Shown piece after piece: positions 1 to 12,180 of a stretch of 64,000 nt of DNA. The notes beneath the pieces are model-generated. The model ran no database searches. It was not told where the DNA came from and worked only from the letters and a program-made list of their open reading frames with translations. The stretch spans positions 152,683,741-152,747,740 of the forward strand of contig CM043945.1 of NCBI GenBank assembly GCA_014529385.2, given 5' to 3'. Positions within the stretch are counted from its first letter, which is position 1; the number at the start of each line of letters is the position of its first letter. The translations under genes were made by a program, and so were the position numbers. This DNA is from Adiantum capillus-veneris (Eukaryota; Streptophyta; Polypodiopsida; Polypodiales; Pteridaceae).

Positions 1-566
1 AATCACTTGATTGTTAAACTTTGCAAATGTAATAGTTACAACACCATTGTCATTATTGAAAAAACATACATGGTTTTCAAAAAGACGTATAAACGTCATC
101 TCATGATACATATGCTATGACAAAAGGAAACTAATGATATCTAGCTACGGCTAAACTGACGTCGTCTAATCAGACGTCTCATCGCGTCTAAGCAGCGTAT
201 CTGTCGGATTCTGCAAAAAAAAAAAACAATAAGATAGCTTTTTGTAAGTATAAACATATAGCGACGTTTATAAAACAATATAGCAAATAGAAAAGAGTAA
301 ACCCTAATACTAACCATGCCCCCACGAGAACTCAAAATGTCCATCAAGGCGTTTAAGCCCTGCCTGCCTGCGTACTCGTGCTCGTACGGTGTGGGGTCAC
401 GTCCTGTAATCGACCACTGTCAAAACATACAAAGAATCCATTATGTTAGAATTTAAAAATCCCTAACCCCTAAACTATCAAACCTAAAGAGCAATGCAAA
501 AACACTTACAAAATCGGCCTCAAATGATGCCCACCCCGCTCCCCAAGTGGTGCAAGCTCCCTGCCT

Positions 567-962
567 CTACTCGCGCTTTGGCTGCCTCCTTTTGTTGCTT
601 CCACTTGTCAGGATTCTCGCGCACTGCTTTCTTCGCATTCTTCCAATCTTCTTTGGCCAGCCAATCTGGTCTGTCCACCCATGCTTAATTGCTTTTTGCA
701 CTTCGAAATGCTTGTGCTTGCAGTATTCGCGCATTCGAACCTTCATCAGGTCTTCATTGAAGTGATCATCCCGTGTTGGAACGGGAAACTCATCATGAAG
801 CATGCTGATGATTCTGTCTTTTAAATCACTTGGTACTTCACTCCAGGTGTTTAGTATGTAGTGTCTAAACACCTGAGCGCAAAGACCATGCATGCGCAAG
901 ATCACCTTCTTGCTTTCATTATCCAAGATGATGCAGCCGCTGAAGTCGACAGAGTAACGCAA
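567..962 (-). CDS. CACTA-associated ORF, plant transposase (PF03004-like) fragment
   Basis: 131 codons on the minus strand. The motif W-S-E-V-P followed by K-D-R-I and then F-P-V-P resembles the plant Ptta/En/Spm transposase family (PF03004), in which a W..VP..K..I....F block precedes a basic region. The C-terminus is strongly basic (RMRRKQ, NKRRQPKR). It lies downstream of the TNP2-type exons in the same strand, the position of the second CACTA gene. The N-terminal portion of the family is not present as an open frame here, and upstream exons could exist in 963-2115. Family assignment is from motif recognition only. Confidence 0.55.
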   Translation of the reverse strand: MRYSVDFSGCIILDNESKKVILRMHGLCAQVFRHYILNTWSEVPSDLKDRIISMLHDEFPVPTRDDHFNEDLMKVRMREYCKHKHFEVQKAIKHGWTDQIGWPKKIGRMRRKQCARILTSGSNKRRQPKRE

Positions 963-1512
963 GCCCTCTCGCCGGTGATGCGTGAACCTGGGTGTCCCGA
1001 CAGGGGTCTCTAGCGACGTGTCGACGGGGATACGAATGTCAGGTGTCCCACTGGACTCTGGGCCCCACAGCGAGGAGTAGCTAGTGGTGTGTAGCCACTA
1101 GGAACGGACGGCAGCCATGCAAAACCTGGTGTAGATGGCGATGCCGTGGCTAGTGTGGGTGTGGGCAAAGAAGAGTGGGTAAAGAGCCTCGTCGAACACG
1201 AGGTGGTGTCGAGGCATTGGCGGCGGTATCTCCACAACAACCACCGCCACCACCACTAGAGCGCCAATGCCTAGACAAGTGTGAAGATCATCTCGTTGAC
1301 ACCAAAGCTTTGGAGCGCGGTGAATGCTCTGAAACAAAGGGAGACGCTAAAGGAGTAGGAACGCGCGATGGTGCGCCAGAGCGATGACGCTCCACGTACC
1401 AGTGTCTCTGCTCGGGTGACAAAGAAGAAAGAAAATGCTCATCATCCATACCTGCATTAAACACACAAACATTTAAACTTAATATTGAATGAATGGAGAA
1501 GAAAACATGGAC

Positions 1513-1558
<46 letters not shown>

Positions 1559-2115
1559 GACTCATAAAGGGGGAGGGATTCTTGTGTAGAGAGATTTCGT
1601 TGAATTTCTGTGAATTTGTAAAAGCACTGCGCTCCGGGTGCGATGGAGACTGAAGCTGCATCAGGAAGGTCTACTCATAGAAGTTGCTTGCTCCACCACT
1701 AAATCTAATTGATCGGGTAGCAGTAGTAGTGCTTCTTAGTGTCTCTTTCACCCGATCAGCTAGATCTAGTGGTGGGACGAGCTGCATCTATATTGAGCAA
1801 ACCAGCTTCGTGATTGCATCTTCAGTCTCCATCCCACTCGGAGCGCAGTGCTTGTCGTTCCTGCTTGAGAACATACTTAGAGGATATGTACCTGGAGTGG
1901 ACACAAAGACCATTAACTACAATGATGCAATGACCATTAAATACAATGACGCAATGATGCATATAGACAAAAATGGACAAAAAGCCACGTGAATACATTA
2001 TACATTATAAAACGGAGCTAGATTGTTCAAATACAATATTTATGGCTTTAAGAGGTCTCTCTCTCATCCTTGCAAAGCTCAGCATAACTTCCTATATCTA
2101 TATAGAGCTCTCTGT
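963..2115. other. CACTA interior without recognisable coding
   Basis: Between the two coding blocks of the CACTA element. It contains a GA run at 1516-1557 and short open frames with low-complexity translations. I recognise no domain; it may hold introns of the transposon genes. Confidence 0.5.
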
Positions 2116-3614
2116 TTAAATAGATGTCCTCCGTTTCATTTGTAGATCCTCTGCATGCAACCCATAGAGAGTAGCAGCTTGATGCTTGTCTGGCACCACC
2201 TCAGCGGCTTCTGAGTGAGCATCTTCTCCGATCTTCTTCATTGATGCCGTTGTGATTGGCACATGGTAGCCTTCATACGTCCGTGCACTATGAGGGGCTA
2301 CCTCTATAACGTACCACCAGTTTGATGTAGACTTTGTAGAATGAAATATCACTTGGAGCCACATAACTTACATGAGAGCTTCCAAGCACATAACTTCTAA
2401 GTTTGGATGTTAACTATTTACATACTTACTTGTTCACAATGCTCGGGTAGTATGAAAGTGTCTCTTAGGTCATTCCATTTCTTAGTTGAATCTACCTCAA
2501 GAAAACCAGACTCTCCTCTACGCACAGTAGCGTTGTGACCCTCCATGATTATCTTGAACCATTGCACGTCGAACAAGTCGACAAAAAATCCTCTATAATC
2601 GATCCTCAAAATCTCTTGTAGCGTGCCAAAGTAAGTGAGTTCCACCACCACATGATCTGCATCAGAAGACCGTCGTCGACTAGACTGTTCAAACTTTGCC
2701 ATGATTCCACAATCTTGAGTAAAATGGTTTTTGTTGATCCGTTCCACCCTAAAATGTCAACCTTTACACTATGTTGTTGTGTATGACTTATACTACAACC
2801 AACAAAGATTATGAGTGGCCGTTCAAACATCTAGAAAGTCACTAGTCGTACATTGCAAACTTACCTTGGTCGCGCAACCCTGAGAGTACTCCCACTCCTC
2901 CTCATTCACTTCTTCACCGCACTATTGTGCGCTTTTCAATTGGTTTTGCATCCATCTTAAGCTCATGAATGTTGGTAGGCTCTCTAGACCCGTCGAATAG
3001 TTCATCGGTGGTCGTCTTCCCCGTCTCCACTCGATTCGTCCCTTTGTCGCTCTTGCTTTGCATCCTCATATTGTGAAATCCACTTTTGCATCACTGGATT
3101 GTGAAGCATGCAAAATCGGTTGATTTTAGCCTCTAGATCTTCCATCATCTTCTTCTCAACACCGAGATTGCACATGACAATCCCAGATATGCGCTCATCA
3201 TCTATGGTTCTTCATAGCGTGTCTCGGGCTTTATCAAATCCGTCTAGCCACTCTCCAATGTACACTAGGGACTCTGATACCAGCCAACCTTCTACCATGC
3301 TACCCTCCGGACGTGCCTTCTGATGCACATATCCCTTGAGCGTTTTCATGAAATGTTCTAAAAAGAACATCCATCTGGAATGTGCAGTGCCAGTTATTTC
3401 CACCTCATACTATGTGAACAAGAAGATGCACATGAATGGTTAGCAGGGTAGTAGTAAGGTGTTTCTCAAACATGCACACAACCTCCGCAACGTTTAGTTT
3501 GGCGAATGGTATGGAGTCTACATTGATCTCCTTTTGTGAGATCCATTACACCAACTTTGCAAGTTTGTAGATTGTGTTACGGACGTCAAGACACAAACAT
3601 CCCTCAATGGCCAC
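2116..3614 (-). pseudogene. TNP2-like CACTA transposase, C-terminal half, multi-exon and decayed
   Basis: Read on the minus strand, three blocks match the C-terminal half of plant TNP2 transposases in the right order. Block 1 (3614-3200) has the DUF4218 signature: a RWM...E..MKTLKGYV stretch followed by ARPEGS and EGW. Block 2 (about 2750-2430) has the DUF4216 pattern, a tyrosine-phenylalanine-glycine motif followed by LQEI, then LFDVQWF. Block 3 (2364-2116) resembles the tail after DUF4216 (WWYVIEVAP). Splice signals are plausible: a TTTTACAG acceptor at about 3615, a CAAG|GTAAGT donor near 2863 and another GTAAGT near 2430. An in-frame stop in block 1 (about 3560) and the absence of the N-terminal transposase_21 domain show it is not functional. 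Confidence 0.75.
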
Positions 3615-4059
3615 CTGTAAAATAAATTGTAAAACACGTGCAGCAATGATATTAAAGTCCACACACGAATTTGTTACACAATTCCCACTATGATATATTC
3701 CACTATGAACATACCTAACAGAGTTTATGTCATTCGTGTGACTTCAAACCGCCTGCGAGCACGTCTATTGGGTTGCAAGATTGCCGCATCTTGGCCAGCG
3801 TCAGAGTCCGACGAGTTATGATTGGCAACAACTCGATCTATAATAGATGGATCGAAGTTGCCAAATTCGCAAACGTGCTGCAAAGAAACGCGCCTTGTCC
3901 GTCTCGCAGAGCATGCTTGCATTGATTACAAGGACATAAGATCCTCGTTGAGAGATAGGTGTTTCGGTTGGACGGCCCCACATCCTCGTCACTACTCATA
4001 ATGAGGGTAAAAACCTTATAACCTGGACAACAAATTTAATCTTCTATTGGCATTCTTCG

Positions 4060-4161
<102 letters not shown>

Positions 4162-4500
4162 TTGTTCACACTGTAAACTACCTCACATTCTCTAGTCATG
4201 TCCAATCCCCGCACACCTCAGTCTAGAGGTGCACGAAGATCAGAACCACCAGCTTATAATCTCGTCTTTATTGGTCAATGCCTATATTTTGGGGTACAAG
4301 AAATCTACACACCCACGTCTACATGATAGTGCATGTAGTGGAAAAAACCCCTTTGCCTCTTCTCTAGCTGTAGCATTTCACAGCATCTTAATATCTTTTC
4401 ACAGTAGATCTTTGTCTGTAGCATGCAAGTACGCATTCTTGCAATGTAGTTGATGCCTGCTCAAAGCACTTAATTCTTACTCTAGAATTGACGGGATGTG

Positions 4501-4501
<1 letters not shown>

Positions 4502-4563
<62 letters not shown>
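4502..4563. repeat. (TG)n microsatellite
   Basis: About 62 bp of uninterrupted TG. The open frame across it, with a His-Thr repeat, is an artefact of the dinucleotide. Confidence 0.98.
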
Positions 4564-4564
<1 letters not shown>

Positions 4565-4837
4565 CCCTTGGAATCTTCATCTTGCATCACTAATTTTTGT
4601 GTAGGCTCAATTTGCTCTTCCATTGGATGATCATGACGGCTTATTGTATGGTAACAGCAGTCGAACATACAGGTGGACTATTGTTGGTCCGCATGGACTG
4701 TAGAGGTTGTGAGCGTAGGAAATTTTCTCATGTAGGAAAACAAAGTCTTTTTCAGTGTTTTTTATTCAATGCTTAACATCATGAGCACACCTTCATTGAC
4801 ATGCAAAGCGCACCTTCATTGACATGCACTAAAATCT

Positions 4838-5115
4838 AACCTAAATCTTTAAAAATAGTCCATCAAACATAAATCTAGATCTAATTTAATCTTAAGCTCA
4901 AAGTAAACCTAAATCTAATCTAATTTAACTTAAATCTAAATCTAACGTAAATAAACCTAAATCTAATCTAACATAAATCTAACTCAAAATAAACCTAAAT
5001 CTAATCTAATCTAACCTAAATATAATCTAACGTAAATCTAAATTCAACCTAATCTTAAACTCAACATAAACATAAATCTAAATGTAATCTAACCTAATCT
5101 AATTTAAAATTTAAC
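4838..5115. repeat. Degenerate AT-rich minisatellite (CTAAATCTAAT-like)
   Basis: About 275 bp made of irregular 10-12 bp units such as CCTAAATCTAAT and TCTAATCTAACC. Units vary in length and sequence. It superficially resembles telomere repeat but lacks CCCTAAA runs. Confidence 0.8.
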
Positions 5116-5170
5116 ATAATCTCTTTCTCTCTTTGTTTTCTCCCCTTACCTCTCTCTTTCTCTTTGTTCA

Positions 5171-5640
5171 ACAGGTCTTGAGTTCAACTCCTCGTCAGCT
5201 AGATCTTTAAGGTCTCTTGGGACAGTTTCCTACAACGTTCAAACTCTCTTCTTCTTGCGTGTGTGTGTGTGTGGGTGTGTGTGGGTGCCAATAAAAAGTG
5301 AAAAATGGTATAACCTTTCTATTACCCAAGTGTGGTAGATTGGTTATGCCATTTCCCTCTTGAATAACAGGTCTTGAGTTCAACTCCTCAGATAGATCTT
5401 TAAGGTCTCTTGGGATAGTTTCCTACGACGTTAAAACTCTCTTCTTTTCATGTGTGTGTGTGTGTGTGTGTATGTATGTGTGTGCCAAGAAAAAGAGGAA
5501 AATGGTATAACCTTTCTATCACCCAAGTGTGGTAGATTGGTTATGCAATTTCCCTCTTGAATAATTGAGTTCAACTCCTCATCAGCTAGATCTTTAAGGT
5601 CTCTTGGGATAGTTTCCTACGACATTAAAATTCTCTCCTT

Positions 5641-5693
<53 letters not shown>

Positions 5694-5840
5694 CAATAAA
5701 AAGAGGAAAATGGTATAACCTTTCTATCACCCAAGTGTGGTAGATTGGTTATGCCATTTCCCTCTTGAATAACAGGTCTTAAGTTCAACTCCTTGTCGGT
5801 TAGATCTTTAAGGTCTCTTGGGATAGTTTCCTACGACGTT
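5171..5840 (+). repeat. Tandem array of a ~200-bp tRNA-like/SINE unit with embedded TG tracts
   Basis: The motif TTGAGTTCAACTCC (third copy shortened, fourth with A for G) recurs near 5177, 5374, 5564 and 5778, so the period is about 190-215 bp. Each complete unit has the same order: TGGTAGATTGG (A-box-like), a B-box-like GAGTTCAACTCC about 40 bp downstream, a shared AAGGTCTCTTGGGA block, then a TG tract and a GTGCCAA(T/G)AAAAAG segment. TG length differs between units and largely explains the period differences. The two boxes suggest a tRNA-derived SINE head that has been amplified in tandem rather than dispersed. Confidence 0.7.
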
Positions 5841-5847
5841 AGAACTC

Positions 5848-6196
<349 letters not shown>

Positions 6197-6245
6197 GGAG
6201 AAGAAAGAGAGAGAGAGGGAGAGCGCGGGTTACCTTTGCTTGCTT

Positions 6246-6461
6246 GAGCGCCGAAAACTCAGATATGAGATCTGAGTTTTTGGACGCTCTCAATTACCAT
6301 TGTCGGTGTCGCTATAGGCGTCGCTATGGGCGTCGCTATGGGCGTCGCTATGAGCGTTGCTAGCTTACAAGTAAACCAGCGATGCCCATAGCGACGTCGT
6401 GGGTTTTCACTTTTGAGCGTCGCACTGCGAGCGTCGCTAATGTGAAGTACCTCTTGTAGTG
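6246..6461 (-). repeat. CACTA terminus and subterminal repeats
   Basis: CTCTTGTAGTG at 6451-6461 is the inverted CACTA terminus. Inward lie about five 12-bp units of the type GCGTCGCTATGG (6306-6366), further copies in inverted orientation near 6380-6440, and a hairpin at 6246-6289 with an 11-bp perfect stem (AAAACTCAGAT) flanked by a GAGCG/CGCTC pair. Clustered short subterminal repeats in both orientations are the known transposase-binding architecture of CACTA ends; binding here is inferred. Confidence 0.75.
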
Positions 6462-6965
6462 TCCTTCTTTTGTGGCCATATCTGGAATTATGGTATTTAC
6501 TTCTAACCCCCATTTTTCTATCACGTCAAGGTTTTTGACTTGTAAATACTGAGTCCCGTTTCTATCCATGTACGTTTTTCCTTGTTTGTTTGTCCTGATC
6601 TCCTCTTCAAACTCAATACCATGGTCATCAATGCGAATAGCATACTCTTCGTTGGGGTCCAGGTAAACCTGAGCTCCATGGCAATTAGTCTTATAAAAAG
6701 AGAGTATATGCTTGTAGCGCATTGTCGTTCCGATTTTCGAGTGAGTCGAGTAGGAAAACATTTCAGATGTTGAATCTGAAAAAGAGTTTGAGACTTCTTC
6801 AATGATAGTATGCAAGGAATTGCCTTGATTCACACTTTCTTCAACGGATACTCTATTGGAGGTTTCTCCAAGTATGCCATGATTTCCTAGTACACGACCA
6901 GATCTAAGGTTTATAAAGACTTGTGAAGCCCTAGATAGAGTACTACTGATATAGAGAGATACCAT
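6462..6965 (-). CDS. Gag-like ORF of LTR element A, interrupted by the CACTA insertion
   Basis: An open frame starting at 6965 on the minus strand runs for about 168 codons to 6462, where it is cut by the CACTA end. It starts about 920 bp downstream of the element A primer site, where gag or a first ORF is expected. The sequence has an acidic/polar N-terminal third and a mixed C-terminal portion (a DDHGIEFEEE stretch). I recognise no named domain. The frame fortuitously continues into the CACTA end, and those residues are not part of the protein. The rest of the protein should lie beyond the left end of the CACTA element. Confidence 0.5.
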
Positions 6966-7886
6966 TTGATGCAGTCTATCACATCAATATAAGCCTATGA
7001 ATCAAGTTTCATTGAGCTTGGATAATATTTTTCTTAATTTACACTCAAGTTTCAGAAACTCAGTACAAACTTTAGTTTTTACCTAATTTTTTGCCAGTTT
7101 GGTGATCCAAATCTTTTGTGCCTTTACAAAAGTTGTTTGCACACATGCAATGAGTCACTGGTAACAACCTTGGTCAAATTTGAGCTGAAAGTAAATAATC
7201 GCGATTATTTACTTTATGCCCAAAATGAACAATTTTTTGCACTTTTTCAATGGTGGACAGTCTTTTCATGAGTTATTTTAAGCCTAGGAATCAAGTCAAA
7301 ACTTAATTTGGCCTAAAATGTCAAGAAAAAGTAAATAATCTGAGGTTTTTTAAACTCTTGAAATTTCTACTTGAAAGTGTCCTTGAGCTTACCCACTGGT
7401 TCATACAATTTTCAAGCATACTCTCCACTCGGATTGAGTGGTTTGGAGTCTTTTCGTGCTATTTCTAGTCGTAGACCTGAAATTCTGCAACTTCAAATAA
7501 TAACTCACAATGATTCTTCGTAGAGATCAATGTTCTGAAATCCACCTCGGATCCTACTTACCGTACTCCTAGATTCTCATGCAATGGGGTTATGGAAAGT
7601 GTCCACAAACACTCGTTTTCTTGTTTTCTATGGTTTCTAGAGCATTGATCTTAAGACTTGTTTCGTCTATCAATCATTCTAAAAATCCTAATCTAATTTT
7701 ACAATCCTACAATCCTAAAGGCACTCGACAAGTACGATTACTTCCAAGCTACTTTTACACAGCAAAAGAAGACAATCTTAAGCTATGCGGTTTCTAAAAA
7801 GAAAGTTTTTTTACTCTAGGAGATCATAGAGAAAGTTAAAGGATAACTTCACAAGACCCTCGTGTTTTTCTCTAGTTTAGGTCTCT
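6966..7886 (-). other. Element A leader between primer site and first ORF
   Basis: About 920 bp, AT-rich, with no convincing open frame and no recognised motif. Position makes it the 5' untranslated leader of element A. Confidence 0.5.
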
Positions 7887-7908
7887 TCGATCCCCGGTAG
7901 TGGCGCCA
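7887..7908 (-). other. Primer binding site of element A (tRNA-Asp type)
   Basis: On the minus strand TGGCGCCACTACCGGGGATC follows the LTR end after two bases. Plant tRNA-Asp(GUC) ends would pair with TGGCGCCGTTGCCGGGGATC; the site differs at a few central positions. Athila/Tat-like plant elements are known to use this tRNA. Confidence 0.7.
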
Positions 7909-7910
7909 AA

Positions 7911-8902
7911 TGTGGGACGGGTGTCTAACCTCACTCCTATCTTATTGTTGCAGACATAGCGAGAACCACGACTATAATTGTCAATTGATGGGACAAAGCT
8001 GACTCAGCTAGTACATAGAGGCTACAAGAGGTTGTCAATCTCTTGGAAAACAACAAACAACTCGCATCTAACTCAAGCTACACTCAAGTGACTGAAATCA
8101 CCAAAAGCCAATCGCTCATTGGCAAACAAATCACATTTGTTACCGCATCAAATGACATCCAAGCGTAACATAACTTCTAGGACATGTTTATAAGACCTAA
8201 GCACACATGCTTATGGTATCAAACCCCACTTTAGGTCAAGTGCCAAAATCGCGATTATTAACAACAATGGATTTTTGACCTAGTCGTTTTCGACCCAGAA
8301 TGCACCTAAATGCTTAGCAATGATGCCCCAATACCCTGCCTATGCTTAGTTTTCGATTTTGAAGTGTAAATTCCTACTTATGATGAAATTAGGTCGTAGG
8401 TCGGTGGCACCAAAAGCTACGAAATATTGTGATGTGTTTACGTCAATGCGTAGAGCTCTTACCTGCGGTTGGTGGCACCAAAAGCTACGAAATATTGTGA
8501 TGTGTTTACGTCAATGCGTAGAGCTCTTACCTGCGGTTGCAATGCAACAAACACGACTGCAATGTGACAAACGGAGAGGGAGTAGGAAGCGCGAGAAGAA
8601 CAGAATCAGCGCCGTTAGGTCACGCTGTGTATTTCATTATCCAAAAACTTAATAATAACTTACAAAAATTGGCTTTTATACCTTAGCCAAGGTTTTTGGT
8701 GGTCAAAACTAATAATTTGGGAGCTCTAACTAAAGATAGGTAATGATAGGTTGATACAATCTAGATGCTTGTAGCCCCGACTCATCAATTATAAGGTTTA
8801 CCCGAAACATAAGAGTTACAATATTCCTGATTTATCAAAAATAATAAGTGCTTTTACAATGAGAGCTCCAAAAATGGTGTCCAAGTTAGCTTGCTGCTAA
8901 CA
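7911..8902 (-). mobile_element. Element A, 5' LTR
   Basis: 992 bp, starting TGTTAGCAGC at 8902 and ending CCCGTCCCACA at 7911 on the minus strand, next to the primer site. A second copy lies in plus orientation at 50311-51217. It contains a 68-bp tandem duplication (8403-8538) that the other copy lacks, which accounts for most of the length difference. The LTR interrupts the element C gag frame at 8903. Its first bases form a short inverted repeat, GTTAGC...GCTAAC. Confidence 0.85.
8403..8538. repeat. 68-bp tandem duplication inside the element A LTR
   Basis: Two essentially identical 68-bp units, 8403-8470 and 8471-8538. The plus-strand LTR copy at 50.7 kb has a single unit. Confidence 0.95.
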
Positions 8903-9351
8903 AAGAGTGACCTCTTTCTTGCCCTTTTCTTCCTTTGTTTCCTCTCTTCCCTTTTGGAGAGATGAGGAGAAGGACTGTGGGTTGACCGTTTCCCCTTGGG
9001 AGGAGTTGGCGACCGTCTAGACAGTCGTCTTTGTGGAGCCACATCTACAGAGGAACTTAGGGATTCTTTTCTTTCTTGTTCTTTGGATTCCTCCTCTCTT
9101 ATGTGAGAGAGTCTTCTTTTGGGGGTCTCATCAAGAGGCCTCCTAAGCTCTCTCTCCCCTTTGAGAGGAAGGGAATTCCCATAAGCACAAAGTTGTTGAG
9201 TAACTTCGGCTTCCAAATCAGGATTGCCCATACCTTGTTGCAACCTAGTAACAAGATAATTGACAAACATGGGGGCATCATCATTATCACCTTCATGTGC
9301 AAAATCAAAGTTATCAATGTTTATTATACTCTCTTGGGTATTGTCATCCAT
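8903..9351 (-). pseudogene. Element C gag, N-terminal part, cut by element A
   Basis: About 149 codons from the ATG at 9351 to the insertion of element A at 8903. The N-terminus is acidic, followed by a strongly basic Ser/Arg/Lys-rich region (RRSPTPPKGKR, RKQRKKRARK). This is the N-terminus of the Ty3/gypsy gag whose capsid part continues at 51218 on the other strand; reading phase agrees across the duplicated target bases. It starts downstream of the element C leader, whose upstream half is at 15475-15763 beyond the nested chromovirus. Confidence 0.7.
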
Positions 9352-9359
9352 GCTAATTA

Positions 9360-9454
9360 AACTTATGTGTAGGTTACTTTGTGCTTTGGTACCCTCAAAA
9401 ACCTTAGTCGCTACTCTTCTTACCTTTGAAAATCAGTTCTCAAGTAGCCACACC
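9360..9454 (-). other. Element C leader, 3' piece
   Basis: Short untranslated stretch between the gag start and the chromovirus insertion. It ends with ACACC (9450-9454), the left copy of the chromovirus target duplication. Confidence 0.6.
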
Positions 9455-9596
9455 TATAAGATCCAAAGAACTGCGAGATCCTGGCCCATCCGCCCAACCT
9501 CCCTTTAATAGGCTCCTAGCCACTTTCGGACCCCTTTCCACTGGCAGTTGGCCCTTGGCCGAGTCCGTGACCCCTTGGTTGGCCCTTGGCCTGACA
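9455..9596 (-). repeat. Chromovirus 3' LTR
   Basis: 142 bp, starts TGTCAGGCCAAGG on the minus strand and ends ATCTTATA. It is GC-rich with no obvious TATA box. Pairs with 15328-15469. Confidence 0.92.
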
Positions 9597-11060
9597 TTAC
9601 TCCCCCCTTGGAGAAGCGTTTTCGTCCTCGAAAAGAAAAGTGGGGAATTTCTTCTTAAGAACACTAATGTTTTCCCAAGTGGCACCCTCTTCAGTGCGAT
9701 CTTTCCACTTGACTAAAGCTTGACTATGTACATGATGACGAGTACGGAGTTCATGAAAATCTAAAATGCGTTCAAGTTCATGCAGTTGAATGGGAGGTTC
9801 AGTGAAATCAACCAATATCTGTTGGCCGATAACATTGTCGTCCCCATGCAAGCGTTTACGTAAACGACTTACATGAAATACCGGATGGACACGAGAGTGC
9901 GCAGGTAACTCAAGTTTGTAGGCCCTATCTCCAAATCGCTTGAGTATCTTGAATGGCCCACAATAACGTGGAGATAATTTGGGTGTAGACCCAGTCTTCA
10001 GACTTTCTGAATGCTCTGGCACACGTAAAAATACTTCTTCCCCTTCCGTGAAGGTAACTTGCCGACGTTTCTCATTGGCATACTTCTTATACCGATCCTG
10101 TGCTTGTCGAACATTTTGACGAGCAAGTCTCAGCATTTCCATATGATCTTGGAGAAACTCCTTGACCTGTTGGAGCTTCTCAGTTGCCAACCCCACCGTC
10201 ACTGGTGATCTAGGTTGAAAACTATACATAAGCATGAATGGACTAAAACCAGTTGTAACATGCTTAGCACTATTATATGCAAACTCAAGAATAGGAAGAT
10301 AATCTTCCCAATCTGATTGCTTCTTGCTAACGTATGCTCGTAGCATATCCTCTAGCACTTGGTTAACTCATTCAGTCTGACCATCTATTTCAGGGTGATC
10401 ATCCGTACTTAAATTAAGTTGTGTACCCAATCGTTTAAAAACAACCCTCCAAAAATGACTGTTAAACTTGGGATCACGATCACTCACAATGTTACTTGGC
10501 AATCCATACAACCTGCAAATATTGTCCACAAATAACTTAGCTAATTCTAGAGTCTTAATGGTTGACTTGGTTAGAATAAACTGACAAAATTTAGTCAACC
10601 GGTCTACGACCACCCATACCGAGTCATGTCCTCGAATAGTGGTTGGTAAACCCACAATAAAATCCACGGAGATACTTTCCCATTTACCATTGGGAATCTC
10701 TAAAGGATGTAAGAGGCCTCCTGCTTTCAGGCGCTCTGCTTTATTAACTTGACATTTTTGGCAATGCAAGAGATAGTCTTGAACATAGCCATGCAAACCT
10801 GGCCAGTAAAACTATCGTCTTATGAGTGCATAAGTTTTCTTAATTCCCGGGTGCCTTGCACTTGGACTATCGTGACATTCATAAAGAATTTGGCACCGAA
10901 TGTCCGCGTCCGTCGGTACACACACTCTCCCCTTGTGGAGTAGGTACCCATTATCTATGGAAAAATTCTTTCATCTCTGCAGTTCATCACTCGAAAGAGG
11001 AGAACTGGGTGTGGAGGAAACAAAACTACTACCAGCATTGGAGTGAGAAGGATCCCTCTT
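9597..11060 (-). pseudogene. Chromovirus integrase and chromodomain, broken
   Basis: Integrase core with the zinc-finger cysteines C-Q-K-C near 10755, first catalytic Asp in S-V-D-F-I, second in V-S-D-R-D-P, and Glu in D-G-Q-T-E. A GPFKI motif (GPY/F module) follows near 9960. The C-terminus carries a chromodomain-like stretch ([16 protein letters not shown]), which directs plant chromoviruses to heterochromatin in characterised families. A TGA at about 10365 replaces the expected Arg codon just after the catalytic Glu, and further stops lie at 10797-11060, so the protein cannot be made in one piece. Confidence 0.85.
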
Positions 11061-12180
11061 TCAAACATAGCTCCACACCTTGGAGTATGCAGTATCATGC
11101 TCGCACTTACCTTTGAGAGATTCCAAAAACTCACTCCGCAATTCCATGAAAAGGAGAGAGTTGATCTCTAGCATTCGGCTGAGAGCATCAGCCACTACAT
11201 TGTATCGCCCCTTGCGATATCGTAGCTTGGCATCATACTCCTGAAGAATCTCAGCCCACCTGGCCTTTCGACCCTTCAAATCACTTTGTTGTGTGAACCA
11301 CTTGATGCTTTCATGGTCAAACACAATCTCAAACTGTGCACCATACAAATAATGTCGCCATGTCTTTAAAGCAGACACTATTGCATAGAGCTCTCGTTCA
11401 TAAGCAGAGTAATTCTGCTGTGTTGAATCAAGCTTTTTGCTTTCAAATGCAATTGGCCTTCCCTCCTGCAGAAGGACAGCTCCAATCGCACAGTTACTAG
11501 CAGCTCTAATCGCACAGTTACTAGCATCCGTTTCCAAAACGAATGGCTTTAAGGGATCCACAATAGCCAAAACAGGACCTGTGGCTAATGTGTCCTTGAG
11601 TTTGTCAAAACTTTGCTGTTGTTCTAATCCCCACTGAAAGGTTTTGCCCTTGGCTTTCAGCTGATCTGTCATGGGAACAGCAATATGGGCATAGTTTTTA
11701 ACGAATCTACGATAAAAACCTGCAAAACCCAAAAAAAAATATGGAGCTCTTCCAAATTTTTGGGAGAGGGCCACCTCCGAATGGCATCCACCTTGGATTG
11801 ATCCATGTGTAACCCTACAGCCGAAATAACATGCCCCAAGTAGTGAATTTCCTCTTTGAGAAAATCACATTTGGATTCCTTGGCATATAACTGATTTTGG
11901 CGTAACAAATGAAATACTTGTTTCAAATGTGCTAAGTGCTCTTCCTCAGAGGCACTATACACAAGAATGTCATCGAGAAAAACGATAACAAAATTTTCCA
12001 AGTATGGTCTCAAGACACTATCCATGAGTGTCATGAACGTAGCCGGAGCATTGGTTAACCCAAAGGGCATCACCAAAAACTCATAATGTCCAAACCTTGT
12101 TCGGAATGCTGTTTTGGGTATATCCGCAAGCCTGATGAGTACTTGATGATACCCAGATCTTAAATCAATCTTTGAAAATA
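11061..12180 (-). pseudogene. Chromovirus reverse transcriptase (core) and RNase H
   Basis: RT core with M-P-F-G-L-T-N-A-P and catalytic F-L-D-D (about 11980), followed by an RNase H domain beginning E-T-D-A-S-N and continuing with the A-F-E-S-K-K-L and Y-E-R-E-L motifs. Two frameshifts are visible: one near 12175, just before the RT S-x-I-D-L-R motif, and one in a run of nine A (plus strand 11731-11739). A short A-A-S-N-C-A-I duplication lies at the start of RNase H (11480-11525). Confidence 0.85.

Noticed and set aside
4838-5115. Interstitial telomere repeat
   Set aside because: Units contain CTAAATCTAAT but no runs of CCCTAAA, and periods are irregular.
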